From positions 124,001 to 188,000 of the forward strand of contig NZ_JAJOHV010000020.1 of assembly GCF_021129175.1 (NCBI RefSeq): a DNA stretch of 64,000 nt, given 5' to 3'. Origin of the DNA: Chromobacterium piscinae. GTDB taxonomy: Bacteria; Pseudomonadota; Gammaproteobacteria; Burkholderiales; Chromobacteriaceae. The notes under the pieces are model-generated. The model made no database searches, was not told the DNA's origin, and saw only the letters and a program-made list of their open reading frames with translations. Positions 33,601 to 47,304 of this stretch are shown one piece after another (position 1 is the stretch's first letter; the number at the start of each line of letters is the position of its first letter). The position numbers were made by a program, and so were the translations under genes.

Positions 33601-33635
33601 AGGCGGCATCCCTTCTGGAGGCCGCCTTTTCTTTT
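33601..33635 (+). terminator. Terminator after fliD
   Basis: AGGCGGC (33601-33607) and GCCGCCT (33621-33627), then TTTTCTTTT. Confidence 0.75.
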
Positions 33636-33709
33636 GGCGTATACTCGTGCGAACCGGACCGCCTTGGGCGGCATCCGGAACTTGAACCCCGCCAATCCGT
33701 CCGATTTCC

Positions 33710-34783
33710 ATGACTCCCGATATCAATCCATCCCGCCGCCAGCTGCTGCAGATGCTCGCCCTCGGCGCCGGCGCCGGCATATTGCAAGGATGCAGCTCCA
33801 TGTCCTCCCCAGCGCAGCCCTCCCAGGCCAGCCTCCGCCTCTATCTGACCGCCTGCTCCGGCATCGTGCCGGAGAAGCAACGCCAGCTGGCGTTGCCGCG
33901 TCTGGCCCACGCCGGCTTCTCCCTGGAAAACGCCGCCGCGCTGAACCGCGTTTACCAGCGCTTCTCCGGCACCGATACCGAACGGCTGTCCGATCTGCAA
34001 ACGCTGTTGGACCAGCCGCAATGGCCGCAGCTGATCATGGCCGGACGCGGCGGATACGGCGCGATGCGCCTGCTGCCCAGGCTGGACCTAGCGCGGCTGG
34101 GCGCGCGGCTCAAGGAGTCCCGCTCGCTGCTGATAGGCTACAGCGACTTCTGCGCGATCCAGCTGGCGCTGCTGGCCAAGAGCGGCGCCGGCAGCTTCGC
34201 CGGCCCGATGCTGGGCGATTTCGGCAGCGCCGCGCCCAACGCCTACGCGATCAACGAATTCATCGCCGGCATCTCCACGCCGCAGCGCAGCCTGCGCATC
34301 GCGGGCTCGCAGCCGCAAGCCCGCGGCGAGGGCATTTTCTGGGGCGGCAATCTCAGCGTGCTCTCCAGCCTGGCCGGCACCCCCTACCTGCCCGACATCA
34401 AGGGCGGCCTGCTATTCCTGGAGGACGTGGGCGAGCAGCCGTACCGTGTCGAGCGGATGCTGCAGCAGCTGCATCTGGCCGGCGTGCTTGGCAAGCAGAA
34501 AGCCATCTTCCTTGGCGATTTCTCGATGCAGCGGCATGTCGACGTCTACGATCCGCACTACAACTTCGACGCCGTGGTGGCCGAGCTGCGGCGCATCAGC
34601 GGCGTGCCGGTGTTCACCGGGCTGCCCTTCGGCCACATCGCCGCCAAAACCACCATGCCGCTGGGCTTCCCGGCTCGTTTCCAGGCCGAAGGCGACGGCG
34701 TGACGCTGCAGTTCCTCGACTACCCCACGGTGGACGCCTCCGCCATCCAGATTCCGGCATTGCTGGCCGAGCGCCCCATCTGA
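33710..34783 (+). CDS. LD-carboxypeptidase (LdcA/S66 family), exported lipoprotein form
   Basis: 357 residues of the serine peptidase S66 family, which cleaves the L,D-bond releasing D-Ala from muropeptides. Nucleophile in IGYSDFCAIQ; the conserved WGGNLSVLSSLAGTPY, catalytic Glu in LFLEDVGEQPYR and His in GLPFGHI are all visible. Unlike the usual cytoplasmic LdcA, it begins with a Tat-like SRRQLLQ and a lipobox ending LQGCSS (Cys27), so it should be a periplasm-facing lipoprotein. No partner gene nearby. Confidence 0.88.
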   Translation: MTPDINPSRRQLLQMLALGAGAGILQGCSSMSSPAQPSQASLRLYLTACSGIVPEKQRQLALPRLAHAGFSLENAAALNRVYQRFSGTDTERLSDLQTLLDQPQWPQLIMAGRGGYGAMRLLPRLDLARLGARLKESRSLLIGYSDFCAIQLALLAKSGAGSFAGPMLGDFGSAAPNAYAINEFIAGISTPQRSLRIAGSQPQARGEGIFWGGNLSVLSSLAGTPYLPDIKGGLLFLEDVGEQPYRVERMLQQLHLAGVLGKQKAIFLGDFSMQRHVDVYDPHYNFDAVVAELRRISGVPVFTGLPFGHIAAKTTMPLGFPARFQAEGDGVTLQFLDYPTVDASAIQIPALLAERPI

Positions 34784-34801
34784 AAATGCCATCCGCTTGA
34801 C

Positions 34802-34834
34802 CGGACAGCCAGGCTGGTGCAATTTGGCTGTCCG
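34802..34834. other. Perfect inverted repeat between ldcA-like and S9 peptidase genes
   Basis: CGGACAGCCA (34802-34811) and TGGCTGTCCG (34825-34834) form 10-bp arms with a 13-base loop. No T-run, so a terminator is uncertain; it may be a processing or attenuation hairpin. Confidence 0.5.
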
Positions 34835-34869
34835 CGTCCCGCCCATCGCATGAATGATCAGGAAATCGC

Positions 34870-37314
<2,445 letters not shown>

Positions 37315-37376
37315 ATCAATCGGCGCAGGGCCAATGGGTTTGAACCCGGCAGGCTGGCGCGAAGGCAAAAAAACTG

Positions 37377-37400
37377 AAGCCCGGCCTTGCCGGGCTTTAT
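37377..37400 (+). terminator. Terminator after the S9 peptidase gene
   Basis: AAGCCCGGC (37377-37385) and GCCGGGCTT (37389-37397) form a perfect 9-bp stem; the T-tail is short. The remaining bases to 37622 are AT-richer and show no gene. Confidence 0.7.
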
Positions 37401-37622
37401 GATTTTCTACAAACAAAACCGGCGAACTTTGGCTATCTTTTCATTCGCCACCCTGTTTTGCCGTCTTGGCAAACCTGGAAATCGGCAAAATATCGATCAG
37501 CCCGCGTTTTCCCTGCCGTCCATGCATATTTCAGCTTGCGCTTTGATTCTGTGTGTACAAAATTGATTATGGCGAGCATTGAAATGCTTTAATAACGCTT
37601 GCCGGTAAAAGCGGAACATCCC

Positions 37623-38030
37623 ATGCACAAGGACAGCGGCCACCGCCTTCACATCGAACAGCCAGGCCGTCCCAGGCTGTATCAATTCGATGACCTGCCC
37701 GGTTACGAAGTGGTAGGCGTGATTACTCTCGCCGGCCGAAGCGGCGCCTTGGTCAGGAAATACAGCAACGGCATCTACAGCATGGCCAATTCAGGCATCT
37801 TGCGGCCATTGGATCAGCGGCGGGTGAAAATGGCGCTGGGCATCGGCACTAATGCCGGAGCCCCTCCCAAAATGCAAGGCGGCGCGCGCCATAATGTCTA
37901 TCTCGACGCCGAAAGCATCGATATCGCGATGGAGCTGGGAGGCGGAAACATCAGCAAAGGCATACGGCTGGCGCTGAGAGTCCGCGCCGACGCCGACTGC
38001 GACGAATTGCCCAAGCCGGCGGCAGCCTAA
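37623..38030 (+). CDS. Hypothetical protein
   Basis: 135 residues, no family recognised. Features: no signal peptide; a mixed region YQFDDLPGYEVVGVITLAGR, a Gly-Ile-Tyr-Ser motif (KYSNGIYSMANSGILRPLDQ) and an acidic-hydrophobic C-terminal third. The frame extends to a TTG at 37599, but ATG 37623 is preferred. Codon use resembles its neighbours. It lies between two terminators, so it is probably transcribed alone. Could be a phage-derived or transcription-associated small protein, but that is a guess. Confidence 0.55.
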   Translation: MHKDSGHRLHIEQPGRPRLYQFDDLPGYEVVGVITLAGRSGALVRKYSNGIYSMANSGILRPLDQRRVKMALGIGTNAGAPPKMQGGARHNVYLDAESIDIAMELGGGNISKGIRLALRVRADADCDELPKPAAA

Positions 38031-38094
38031 AGCCAAATAGCGAAAATCCCGGCGACTCGCAATGGCGCCAGCCGACTCCCCCTCTTTAAGACGC

Positions 38095-38129
38095 AAAAAA
38101 CGGGAGCCCGGCCAAGCCAGAGCTCCCGT
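38095..38129 (-). terminator. Terminator of serC
   Basis: ACGGGAGC (38100-38107) and GCTCCCGT (38122-38129); the A-run at 38095-38100 is the T-tail on the minus strand. Confidence 0.85.
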
Positions 38130-38145
38130 CCTCGGCCGCGCCGGA

Positions 38146-39234
38146 TCAGCCGTATTGCCGCGCGAAATCCTGCATGAAGTTGACCAGCGACTTCACGCCC
38201 TCGATCGGCATCGCGTTGTAGATCGACGCGCGCATGCCGCCCACCGCGCGGTGGCCCTTCAGCTGCGCCAGGCCATTCTTGCGCGCCTCCAGCAGGAAGA
38301 TCTCGTCCAGCGCCTCGTCCTTCAGCTTGAACACCACGTTCATCTTGGAGCGGAACGGTTGCTCGATGTGGGTGGAGTAGAAACCGCCGCTGCTGTCGAT
38401 CACGTGGTACAGCAAGCCGGCTTTTTCCTCGTTGCGGGTGGCGATGCCCTTGACCCCGCCCTGCTCCTTCAGCCACTTGAACACCAGGCCGGCGATGTAG
38501 ATCGGATAGGTGCCCGGCGTGTTGTACATCGAGTCGGCGTCGGCGTGGACCTGGTAGTTGAGCATGGTCGGAATATCGGCTCGCGCCTTGCCCAGCAAGC
38601 CCTCGCGGATGATCAGCACGGTCAGGCCGGACGGCCCGATGTTTTTCTGCGCGCCGGCATAGATCATGCCGAAGCGGCTGACGTCGATCTCGCGCGACAG
38701 GAAATCGGACGACATGTCGCAGACCAGCGGTACGCCGTGCTGTTCGGCCGGGATGTACGGAAACTGCAGGCCGCCGATGGTCTCGTTGGAGGTGTAGTGC
38801 AGGTAGGCGGCGTTCGGGTCGCGCTGCCAGCTCGCCTCTTCCGGGATGTAACAGAAGTTGCGGTCTTCGCTGCTGGCGGCCACATTGACCTTGGCGTAGC
38901 GCTTCGCCTCCTTGATGGCCAGCTTGGACCAGTGGCCGGTATTGACGATGTCTATGCTGTCCTTGTCGCCCAACAGGTTCAACGGCGCCATCGCGAACTG
39001 CAGCGACGCGCCGCCTTGCAGGAACAACACCTTGTAGCCGGCCGGAATGCCCATCAGCTGGCGCAGATCCTGTTCGGCGTCATGGATAATCTCCATGAAC
39101 TCCTTGCCGCGATGGCTCATCTCCATCACGCTCATGCCGGAGCCGTGCCAATCCAGCAACTCGCTTTGCGCCTCGGCCAGCACCTGGTGCGGCAATACGG
39201 CGGGACCGGCGGAAAAGTTGTACACCTTGGCCAT
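38146..39234 (-). CDS. serC: Phosphoserine aminotransferase
   Basis: PLP enzyme of serine (and pyridoxine) synthesis; 362 residues. PLP-lysine Lys197 in AGAQKNIGPSG; N-terminal YNFSAGPAVLP and MSHRGKEF, mid HYTSNETIGGLQF and C-terminal GGMRASIYNAMP are all conserved. Monocistronic: a terminator of the upstream gyrA operon lies at 39301-39338 and its own terminator follows the stop. Confidence 0.96.
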   Translation of the reverse strand: MAKVYNFSAGPAVLPHQVLAEAQSELLDWHGSGMSVMEMSHRGKEFMEIIHDAEQDLRQLMGIPAGYKVLFLQGGASLQFAMAPLNLLGDKDSIDIVNTGHWSKLAIKEAKRYAKVNVAASSEDRNFCYIPEEASWQRDPNAAYLHYTSNETIGGLQFPYIPAEQHGVPLVCDMSSDFLSREIDVSRFGMIYAGAQKNIGPSGLTVLIIREGLLGKARADIPTMLNYQVHADADSMYNTPGTYPIYIAGLVFKWLKEQGGVKGIATRNEEKAGLLYHVIDSSGGFYSTHIEQPFRSKMNVVFKLKDEALDEIFLLEARKNGLAQLKGHRAVGGMRASIYNAMPIEGVKSLVNFMQDFARQYG

Positions 39235-39300
39235 GTCTATCCTCTGTGTCTTTGCGTGTATCGGGTCAGCCTGCTCCGGGCTGCGTCGCTACGAGTGTAT

Positions 39301-39338
39301 AAAAAAACCGGCGTCTCCCGCCAGGGATGCGCCGGTTT
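39301..39338 (-). terminator. Terminator of gyrA-thioesterase operon
   Basis: AAACCGGCG (39305-39313) and CGCCGGTTT (39330-39338) with an inner CCC/GGG stem; A-run 39301-39307 gives the T-tail on the minus strand. Confidence 0.85.
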
Positions 39339-39364
39339 GTCTGCGGACAGTACAAACAAACTGT

Positions 39365-39805
39365 TCAATTGGTCAGCAGGAAATGGGCTCGCGCCACCGC
39401 CACCGGCTTGGAGCGGTCGTCCTGCCAGGCTTCGATCAGCACATGGGCCACCCGCTTGCCCTGCTTGGTGATCTCGCACTGGGCGAACAGCGTCTGCGGC
39501 CGGCCGGGACGCAGATAGTCCAAGGAAAAGTCCACGATCTTCGGCGCTTCCAGCGACTCGCGATTCCACATCAGATGTATCATCGCCGCGCTTTCCATGA
39601 AGCCGCCGATCAGGCCGCCGTGCAGCGCCGGCAACGTGGTGTTGCCGACATTGCGCGGGAGGAACGGCAACTCGAAGCGCAGCTCTCCCTGCTCGTCCTC
39701 GGCCATCACCGTGCCCATCAGTTTGACGTAGGGCAGCGCGTCCACGACCTCTGCGTAGGCCTTGCGGTCGCGCAGCCCGGCGAAGCGTTGCATGAATTCG
39801 CTCAT
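39365..39805 (-). CDS. Hotdog-fold thioesterase (PaaI-like)
   Basis: 146 residues. Hotdog core with LPALHGGLIGGFMESAA (active-site region, HGG) and DFSLDYLRPG strand. Such enzymes hydrolyse acyl-CoA thioesters. The ATG overlaps the preceding thioesterase stop (ATGA), so it is the third gene of gyrA-thioesterase-thioesterase. Substrate unknown; having two hotdog paralogues in tandem suggests a heteromer or different chain specificities (inference). Confidence 0.88.
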   Translation of the reverse strand: MSEFMQRFAGLRDRKAYAEVVDALPYVKLMGTVMAEDEQGELRFELPFLPRNVGNTTLPALHGGLIGGFMESAAMIHLMWNRESLEAPKIVDFSLDYLRPGRPQTLFAQCEITKQGKRVAHVLIEAWQDDRSKPVAVARAHFLLTN

Positions 39806-40268
39806 TGCCCGCCCTCCTGCACCATCGGCGTGCGGCTGGACTCGCGCATGAAAGTGGCCACGCCGTGCGCGATCGGATCAGCCGGATCGTCGTGATAGCA
39901 CACCGCGCGGGTGAAGGCGATCTGGCTGGCCAGCCGGTAGCACTCGGCGGTGCAGTGGATGGCCTTGCCCGGCGTCGCCGATTTCAGGTAGTCGATGCGC
40001 AGATCCAGCGTGGCGATGGTTTCCACCTCCGCCAGCTGCGCGGTGACGGCGATGGCGCTGCAGGTGTCCACCAGCGAGGTGATCACCCCGCCGTGCAGGA
40101 TGCCGGTAGCCGGATTGCCGACCAGATCCTCGCGCCACGCCAGCTTCAGCGTGGGCTTGCGCCCATCTGTGCCGACGTATTCGAAACCCAGGGTCGCGCA
40201 GTGCGGGAAAGAGACGAAGAGCTGGCTCATCATCTCCAATACCCGGGGATTGGCCGGAGTCGGAATCA

Positions 40269-40269
<1 letters not shown>
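39802..40269 (-). CDS. Hotdog-fold thioesterase (PaaI-like)
   Basis: 155 residues. GILHGGVITSLVDTCSAIAV holds the active-site HGG...D region; LDLRIDYLKSATPGK is the conserved strand. ATG 40269 overlaps the gyrA stop by one base (TGATG), so translation is coupled to gyrA; a GTG one codon upstream is the alternative start. About one quarter identical in pattern to its downstream neighbour, so probably an old duplication. Confidence 0.88.
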
Positions 40270-42974
<2,705 letters not shown>

Positions 42975-43194
42975 AAGTATCTTGATTCGTAAGGATGATC
43001 CGGCCAACGCGGCGGCGGCGCGCTTCGCATGTGCGATTTCGCGCCCGCACCGGCGCTAGCCGACGGATGTGACAATCTTTCCATTCTACCACGAAAGGCA
43101 TGGCCTATGCCTGCGGCGCAAGCGCGGCGGGCCGCATGCGGCGCGGCGTCGGGCATATGCGAGGCATCGGGATGCGCGCCTTCGCGGCGGGCAT

Positions 43195-43218
43195 AAAAAA
43201 GGAGGGCCGAAGCCCTCC
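43195..43218 (-). terminator. Terminator of metNIQ
   Basis: GGAGGGC (43201-43207), loop CGAA, GCCCTCC (43212-43218); A-run 43195-43200 gives the T-tail on the minus strand. Confidence 0.9.
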
Positions 43219-43253
43219 GCAAGTCTTGTAGCCAGGAGTGTTACAAGAAAAAC

Positions 43254-44063
43254 TCAGTTCCAGTTCTGCGGCAGCTTGTAGCCGGCGAACTTCTGTTTGG
43301 TGTAGGACTTGAACGCCGGCGAATTGTAGGCGGCGACCACGTCCTTGGCCCAGGGCTTGCCGGCGTCCGCCGCGCGCACCACGCCCCAGTTCACGTAGGC
43401 GTAGCTCTTCTCCTGGAAGACGGCGTCGGTCAGCTTGATGCCGGAACTGGTGGCGTAGTTGCCGTTGATCACGGCGAAGTCCACGTCGCTGCGGGAGCGC
43501 GGCAGCTGGGCGGCTTCCAGCGGCACGATCTTCACTTTCTTCACGTTGTCGGCGATGTCGCGCTCGGAAGCGGTCAGCGGATTGATGCCCGGCTTCAGCT
43601 TCACCCAGCCCAGATCGCTCAGCATCACCAGCGCGCGGGCGAAGTTGGACGGATCGTTAGGCGCGGCGATGGTCACGCCCGGCTTCGCGTCCTTCAGCGA
43701 CTTCAGCTTGCCCGGGTAGATGCCCAGCGGCGCGGTCGGCACCTGGAACGCCTCTTTCAGCGACAGCTTGTGCTCTTTGGCGAAGTTGTCGAGGTAGGGC
43801 TTGTGCTGGAACACATTCACGTCCAGCGAGCCTTCCTGCAGCGCCAGGTTCGGGCGGACATAGTCGGTGAACTCCACCAGCTTCACGGTGTAGCCCTGCT
43901 TTTCCAGTTGGGGCTTGATCGATTGCTTGACCATGTCGCCGAAGTCGCCGACGGTGGTGCCGATGACGATCTGCTTCTTGGCCGGGTCGGCGGCCAGAAC
44001 CTGGCCGGCCAGGGCCAGGCCCACGATGGATGCGGCAACTGCCTTGATCACGAATCTACGCAT
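43254..44063 (-). CDS. metQ: D-methionine-binding protein MetQ
   Basis: 269-residue substrate-binding protein of the methionine ABC importer (NlpA family). Marks: VIGTTVGDFGDMVK, VEFTDYVRPNLAL, DVNVFQHKPYLDNF and VINGNYA. The signal peptide ends VLAAD without a lipobox cysteine, so it should be a soluble periplasmic protein rather than the lipoprotein known from E. coli. Third gene of metN-metI-metQ (24-base gap from metI). Confidence 0.94.
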   Translation of the reverse strand: MRRFVIKAVAASIVGLALAGQVLAADPAKKQIVIGTTVGDFGDMVKQSIKPQLEKQGYTVKLVEFTDYVRPNLALQEGSLDVNVFQHKPYLDNFAKEHKLSLKEAFQVPTAPLGIYPGKLKSLKDAKPGVTIAAPNDPSNFARALVMLSDLGWVKLKPGINPLTASERDIADNVKKVKIVPLEAAQLPRSRSDVDFAVINGNYATSSGIKLTDAVFQEKSYAYVNWGVVRAADAGKPWAKDVVAAYNSPAFKSYTKQKFAGYKLPQNWN

Positions 44064-44087
44064 TATTCTCTCCTTTAAATTTTGAAA

Positions 44088-44774
44088 TCAGCGCTTGTCG
44101 AGTTTTGCCGCCAGGCGGTTGCCCAGCAGCTGGATGATTTGCACCAGCACCACCAGCAGCAGCACCATGGCCACCATCACGTCGGTCTGGAAGCGGTAAT
44201 AGCCGTAGCGGATGGCGAGGTCGCCGATGCCGCCGCCGCCCACCACGCCCGCCACCGCGGTGTAGCTGAGGAAGCTGATGGTCAGGATGGTGAGGCTGGA
44301 GATCAGGCCGGAACGGGCCTCGTTCACCAACACCTTGAAAATGATCTGGGCCGGACTGGCGCCCATCGCCTCGGCGGCTTCCACCACGCCGCGCGGAATC
44401 TCGCGCAGCGTCTGCTCCACCAGGCGGGCGAAGTACGGGATGGCGGCGAAGGACAGCGGCACCGACGCGGCCACCGGGCCGATGGTGCTGCCCACCAGCG
44501 CGCGGGTCAGCGGAATCAATACCACCATCAAGATGATGAAGGGGAAGGAGCGCACCAGATTCACCAGCCAGCTCAACACGCCGTTGACGGTGCGGTTGGC
44601 GAACATCTGGCCAGGCTGGGACAGATAGAGGATCACGCCCAAGGGGCCACCCAGCAGGATGGCGGCGGCCAGGCCCACGCCCAGCATCACGCCGGTTTCC
44701 AGAATGGCCTGCCAGATTTCCGGGCCCATGGATTGCAGGTTCTGCAGCGCTTCGTTCAGGGTTGCGGCATCCAT
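44088..44774 (-). CDS. metI: Methionine ABC transporter permease MetI
   Basis: 228-residue membrane protein with five to six hydrophobic segments. The EAA loop reads VVEAAEAMGASPAQIIFKVL, which couples to MetN. RALVGSTIGPVAASVPLSFA is typical. It starts directly after the metN stop (zero gap). Confidence 0.95.
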   Translation of the reverse strand: MDAATLNEALQNLQSMGPEIWQAILETGVMLGVGLAAAILLGGPLGVILYLSQPGQMFANRTVNGVLSWLVNLVRSFPFIILMVVLIPLTRALVGSTIGPVAASVPLSFAAIPYFARLVEQTLREIPRGVVEAAEAMGASPAQIIFKVLVNEARSGLISSLTILTISFLSYTAVAGVVGGGGIGDLAIRYGYYRFQTDVMVAMVLLLVVLVQIIQLLGNRLAAKLDKR

Positions 44775-45512
44775 TTACGCGGCCTCCAGCAGCGAGCGGG
44801 CCAGATCGGAATCCGCCTCCACTTCGCGATTGTTCACATCGACTACCTCCACCACGCGGCCCTGGTCCAGCACGGCGGCGCGGTGGCAGATGCTGCGCAC
44901 CACATTCATTTCATGGGTGACAATCACCACAGTGACGCCGAAGCGCGCGTTGATGTCCTGCAGGCAGTCCAGAATGGATTGAGTGGTTTTCGGGTCCAGC
45001 GCCGAGGTGGGCTCGTCGGCCAGGATCACATGCGGACGCGGGGCCAGGGCGCGGGCGATGCCGACGCGCTGCTTCTGGCCGCCAGACAGCTGGGCCGGAT
45101 AATGGTTGGCGCGGTCTTCCAGGCCGACCACGGCCAGGCACTCGGCGACGCGCTTTTCAATGTCGGCTTTGCTCCAGCCGGCGATTTCCAGCGGGAAGGC
45201 GACATTGCCGGCGACGGTGCGGTTGGCCAGCAGATTGAATTGCTGGAACACCATGCCGATGTTTTGGCGAGCCGCGCGCAGCTCCTTGGGAGACAGGCTG
45301 GTCAAATCCTGGCCGTCGACGATCACGGCGCCGGCGTCCGGGCGCTCCAGCAGATTGATCAGGCGCAGCAAGGTGGACTTGCCGGCGCCGGAGAAACCGA
45401 TCAGGCCGAAGACTTCGCCTGCCTTGATGGTCAATGAGGTTTCCGCGACAGCGTCGAACCAGCCGCCCTCGGGGCGACGGAACCGTTTACGGATATTTTG
45501 CAGATGAATCAT
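44775..45512 (-). CDS. metN: Methionine ABC transporter ATP-binding protein MetN
   Basis: 245-residue ATPase. Walker [13 protein letters not shown]-loop VFQQFNLL, signature [15 protein letters not shown], Walker [14 protein letters not shown] and H-loop VTHEMNV. It is about 100 residues shorter than E. coli MetN and seems to lack the C-terminal methionine-sensing (ACT-like) domain responsible for transinhibition. First gene of the operon; ATG 45512 chosen over an upstream in-frame start five codons earlier. Confidence 0.94.
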   Translation of the reverse strand: MIHLQNIRKRFRRPEGGWFDAVAETSLTIKAGEVFGLIGFSGAGKSTLLRLINLLERPDAGAVIVDGQDLTSLSPKELRAARQNIGMVFQQFNLLANRTVAGNVAFPLEIAGWSKADIEKRVAECLAVVGLEDRANHYPAQLSGGQKQRVGIARALAPRPHVILADEPTSALDPKTTQSILDCLQDINARFGVTVVIVTHEMNVVRSICHRAAVLDQGRVVEVVDVNNREVEADSDLARSLLEAA

Positions 45513-45532
45513 TCCAAACACTCCCAAAGCAT

Positions 45533-45561
45533 AAAGCCCACCGATTGCTGCGGCGGGCTTT
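45533..45561 (-). promoter_or_regulatory. Hairpin in metN leader
   Basis: On the minus strand AAAGCCCGCCG pairs with CGGTGGGCTTT (one G-U) 21 bases before the metN ATG. The T-tail is only TTT, so it may be an attenuator or a ribosome-access hairpin. Confidence 0.45.
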
Positions 45562-45575
45562 GCTGTGGAAATCTT

Positions 45576-45631
45576 CGGAATATTCCGGGAGACTTATGTA
45601 GACAGGTTTAGGTGTTGCTGGGTCTGTCTAC
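45576..45631. promoter_or_regulatory. Candidate metNIQ operator region
   Basis: Two inverted repeats lie in the 310-base leader/promoter: CGGAATATTCCG (45576-45587, perfect 12 bp) and GTAGACAG (45598-45605) with CTGTCTAC (45624-45631). No classical MetJ-box array and no confident SAM-riboswitch pattern was recognised. Bases 45635-45822 are AT-rich and likely hold the promoter. Confidence 0.4.
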
Positions 45632-45822
45632 CCACGCTTTAGCTGTTTTACGCCCGCAAGCTGTGTTCAAATCGGCGATAAATTTGATTGAGATTGAACA
45701 TCTTTTTTCGCTTAGCGTCAACACCCTTTTGAAAAAATATAAGCAATCGTCTCGTTATTGCGAAAAATTCTTTGAAATATAATTGCAAGAAATTTGCATA
45801 TTCTTCTTGGTTATATTTATCA

Positions 45823-46572
45823 CTACAACGGACGGATCTCCGCGCACAGCGGCAAATGGTCCGACAAACCGGACCACGGCCGGCCGCCCAACACCCTGGC
45901 CGACTCCACCTTCAGGCCGCGCACGTAGATGCGGTCCAGCGCCAGCATCGGCATACGCGCCGGAAAGCTTTGCGCATGGCGGCCATGCAGCGTCAAAAAC
46001 GCCTCCTCCAGGCCCAGCTCCTGCCGCAGCAGCGCGCTGGCCTCGCCGCGCCAGTCATTGAAGTCCCCGGCCAGGATCAGCGGCAGATGGTCCGCTATCC
46101 CCTGCCGCACGTAATCGGCCAGCCCGCGATATTGCCTGCGCCGGTCGAAAGCCAGCAGATTGAAATGGCCGCACAGCGCCACCACCGGTTGCGGCCAGCC
46201 ATCCGGCTGCAGCAAACACTGCAGCACGCCGCGGCTCTCGAAACGATTGACCGAGATATCGCGGTTGCACCACTCGCGGACATGAAAGCGCGTCAGCAAG
46301 GCATTGCCATGATGGCCGTGCCGATAACTGGCGTTCAGCCCGTACACCGCGCGATGCGCCAGCCTGCCGGCCAAATAGTGGTGCTGCGGCTGGACAGGCC
46401 AGATCTGGTGGCGCAAAGCCCGCTCCAGGTTCTTGCCCTGCACCTCCTGCAGAAACAGCATGTCCGGCGACAGATCCGCCAACGCCTCGGCCATGCCGCC
46501 CACCTTCACGTGCCGGTTCAGCGGGGACATGCCCTTGTGGATGTTGTAAGTGCATATCGTTATGCTTTTCAT
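45823..46572 (-). CDS. Endonuclease/exonuclease/phosphatase-family protein
   Basis: 249 residues. The EEP core is intact: TYNIHKG at the start, FLQEVQ (metal Glu), ALCGHFNLLA, LILAGDFNDWRG and C-terminal WSGLSDHLPL. These are metal-dependent phosphodiesterases or phosphatases; the YbhP group is linked to membrane-lipid metabolism. No signal peptide and no good Shine-Dalgarno before ATG 46572. It is co-directional with metN but separated from it by 310 bases. Confidence 0.85.
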   Translation of the reverse strand: MKSITICTYNIHKGMSPLNRHVKVGGMAEALADLSPDMLFLQEVQGKNLERALRHQIWPVQPQHHYLAGRLAHRAVYGLNASYRHGHHGNALLTRFHVREWCNRDISVNRFESRGVLQCLLQPDGWPQPVVALCGHFNLLAFDRRRQYRGLADYVRQGIADHLPLILAGDFNDWRGEASALLRQELGLEEAFLTLHGRHAQSFPARMPMLALDRIYVRGLKVESARVLGGRPWSGLSDHLPLCAEIRPL

Positions 46573-46846
46573 ATGATTATCAATAACTTGAAACAATCAT
46601 CCAAAGTTGAGCCTCAGCAAAGCGGCGCCCATCGATTCATTAAAAATCAAATCCTCGCGCAGCGCTCCCAGCCTAAGCACACGAACCAGCTTCCTATATT
46701 TTACGACACGCCCCGACCTCCGATGCGAGCCGCCGCCGCGCGCCCGTCATTCGGAATAGACCACCTCGCCATGCAAGCTCAAACCGCGAGCGCATAAAGT
46801 CGCCGCTCATCGAATTCCGCTTGGCAAACAGGCGACGCCTATAGTA

Positions 46847-46870
46847 ATTTGAATTTGTACAATTTCAAAT
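46847..46870. promoter_or_regulatory. TGTACA-centred palindrome before umuDC
   Basis: A 24-bp palindrome with 11 of 12 pairs symmetric; the core TTGAATTTGTACAATTTCAA (46849-46868) corresponds to the site at 8779-8798. It ends eight bases before the umuD ATG. It replaces a recognisable LexA box at this SOS-type operon. The rest of 46573-46846 is gene-free. Confidence 0.65.
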
Positions 46871-46878
46871 AAAGCGCT

Positions 46879-47304
46879 ATGGACATTCCCAGCATGCTGA
46901 CCATCCATCGCCAGCCAGCCGCCATCCCCATGGCCGGGCACCCGGTGCGCGCCGGCTTCCCCTCCCCGGCCAGCGATCACATGGATAACGCCATCAACCT
47001 GCACGACTACCTGGTGGCCGACCCGCCGGCCACCTTCATGGTGCGGGTGCGGGGCGACTCGATGCGCGACGCCGGCATCCTGGACAACGACATCCTGGTG
47101 GTCGACAAAGGCCTGCCTCCCCGGCATGGCGACATCGTGATCGCCGTGATCGACGGCGAGTTCACCGTCAAGCGGCTGCACAGCAAGGAGGGCCGATGCC
47201 TGCTGCTCGCCGCCAACCCGGCCTACCCTGCCATTGAGCCCGCGGATGGCCAGGAGTTGCAGATCTGGGGTGTGGTGACCGCCTGCGTGAGGAAGCTGAA
47301 ATGA
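46879..47304 (+). CDS. umuD: DNA polymerase V subunit UmuD
   Basis: 141 residues, normal length. Self-cleavage site Ala25-Gly26 (VRAGFPSP; E. coli has Cys-Gly), nucleophile Ser61 (GDSM) and general base Lys98 (FTVKRL). After RecA-stimulated cleavage, UmuD' joins UmuC as error-prone Pol V. Four bases overlap with umuC (ATGA). No N-terminal extension, unlike the UmuD-like protein at 8802. Confidence 0.94.
   Translation: MDIPSMLTIHRQPAAIPMAGHPVRAGFPSPASDHMDNAINLHDYLVADPPATFMVRVRGDSMRDAGILDNDILVVDKGLPPRHGDIVIAVIDGEFTVKRLHSKEGRCLLLAANPAYPAIEPADGQELQIWGVVTACVRKLK

Noticed and set aside
37551-37575. Third copy of the TGTACA palindrome upstream of the hypothetical gene at 37623
   Set aside because: Contains GTACAA but lacks the mirrored TTGA/TCAA arms.
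44082-45437. 451-codon plus-strand frame opposite metIN
   Set aside because: His/Gln/Ala-rich shadow of the conserved met genes.
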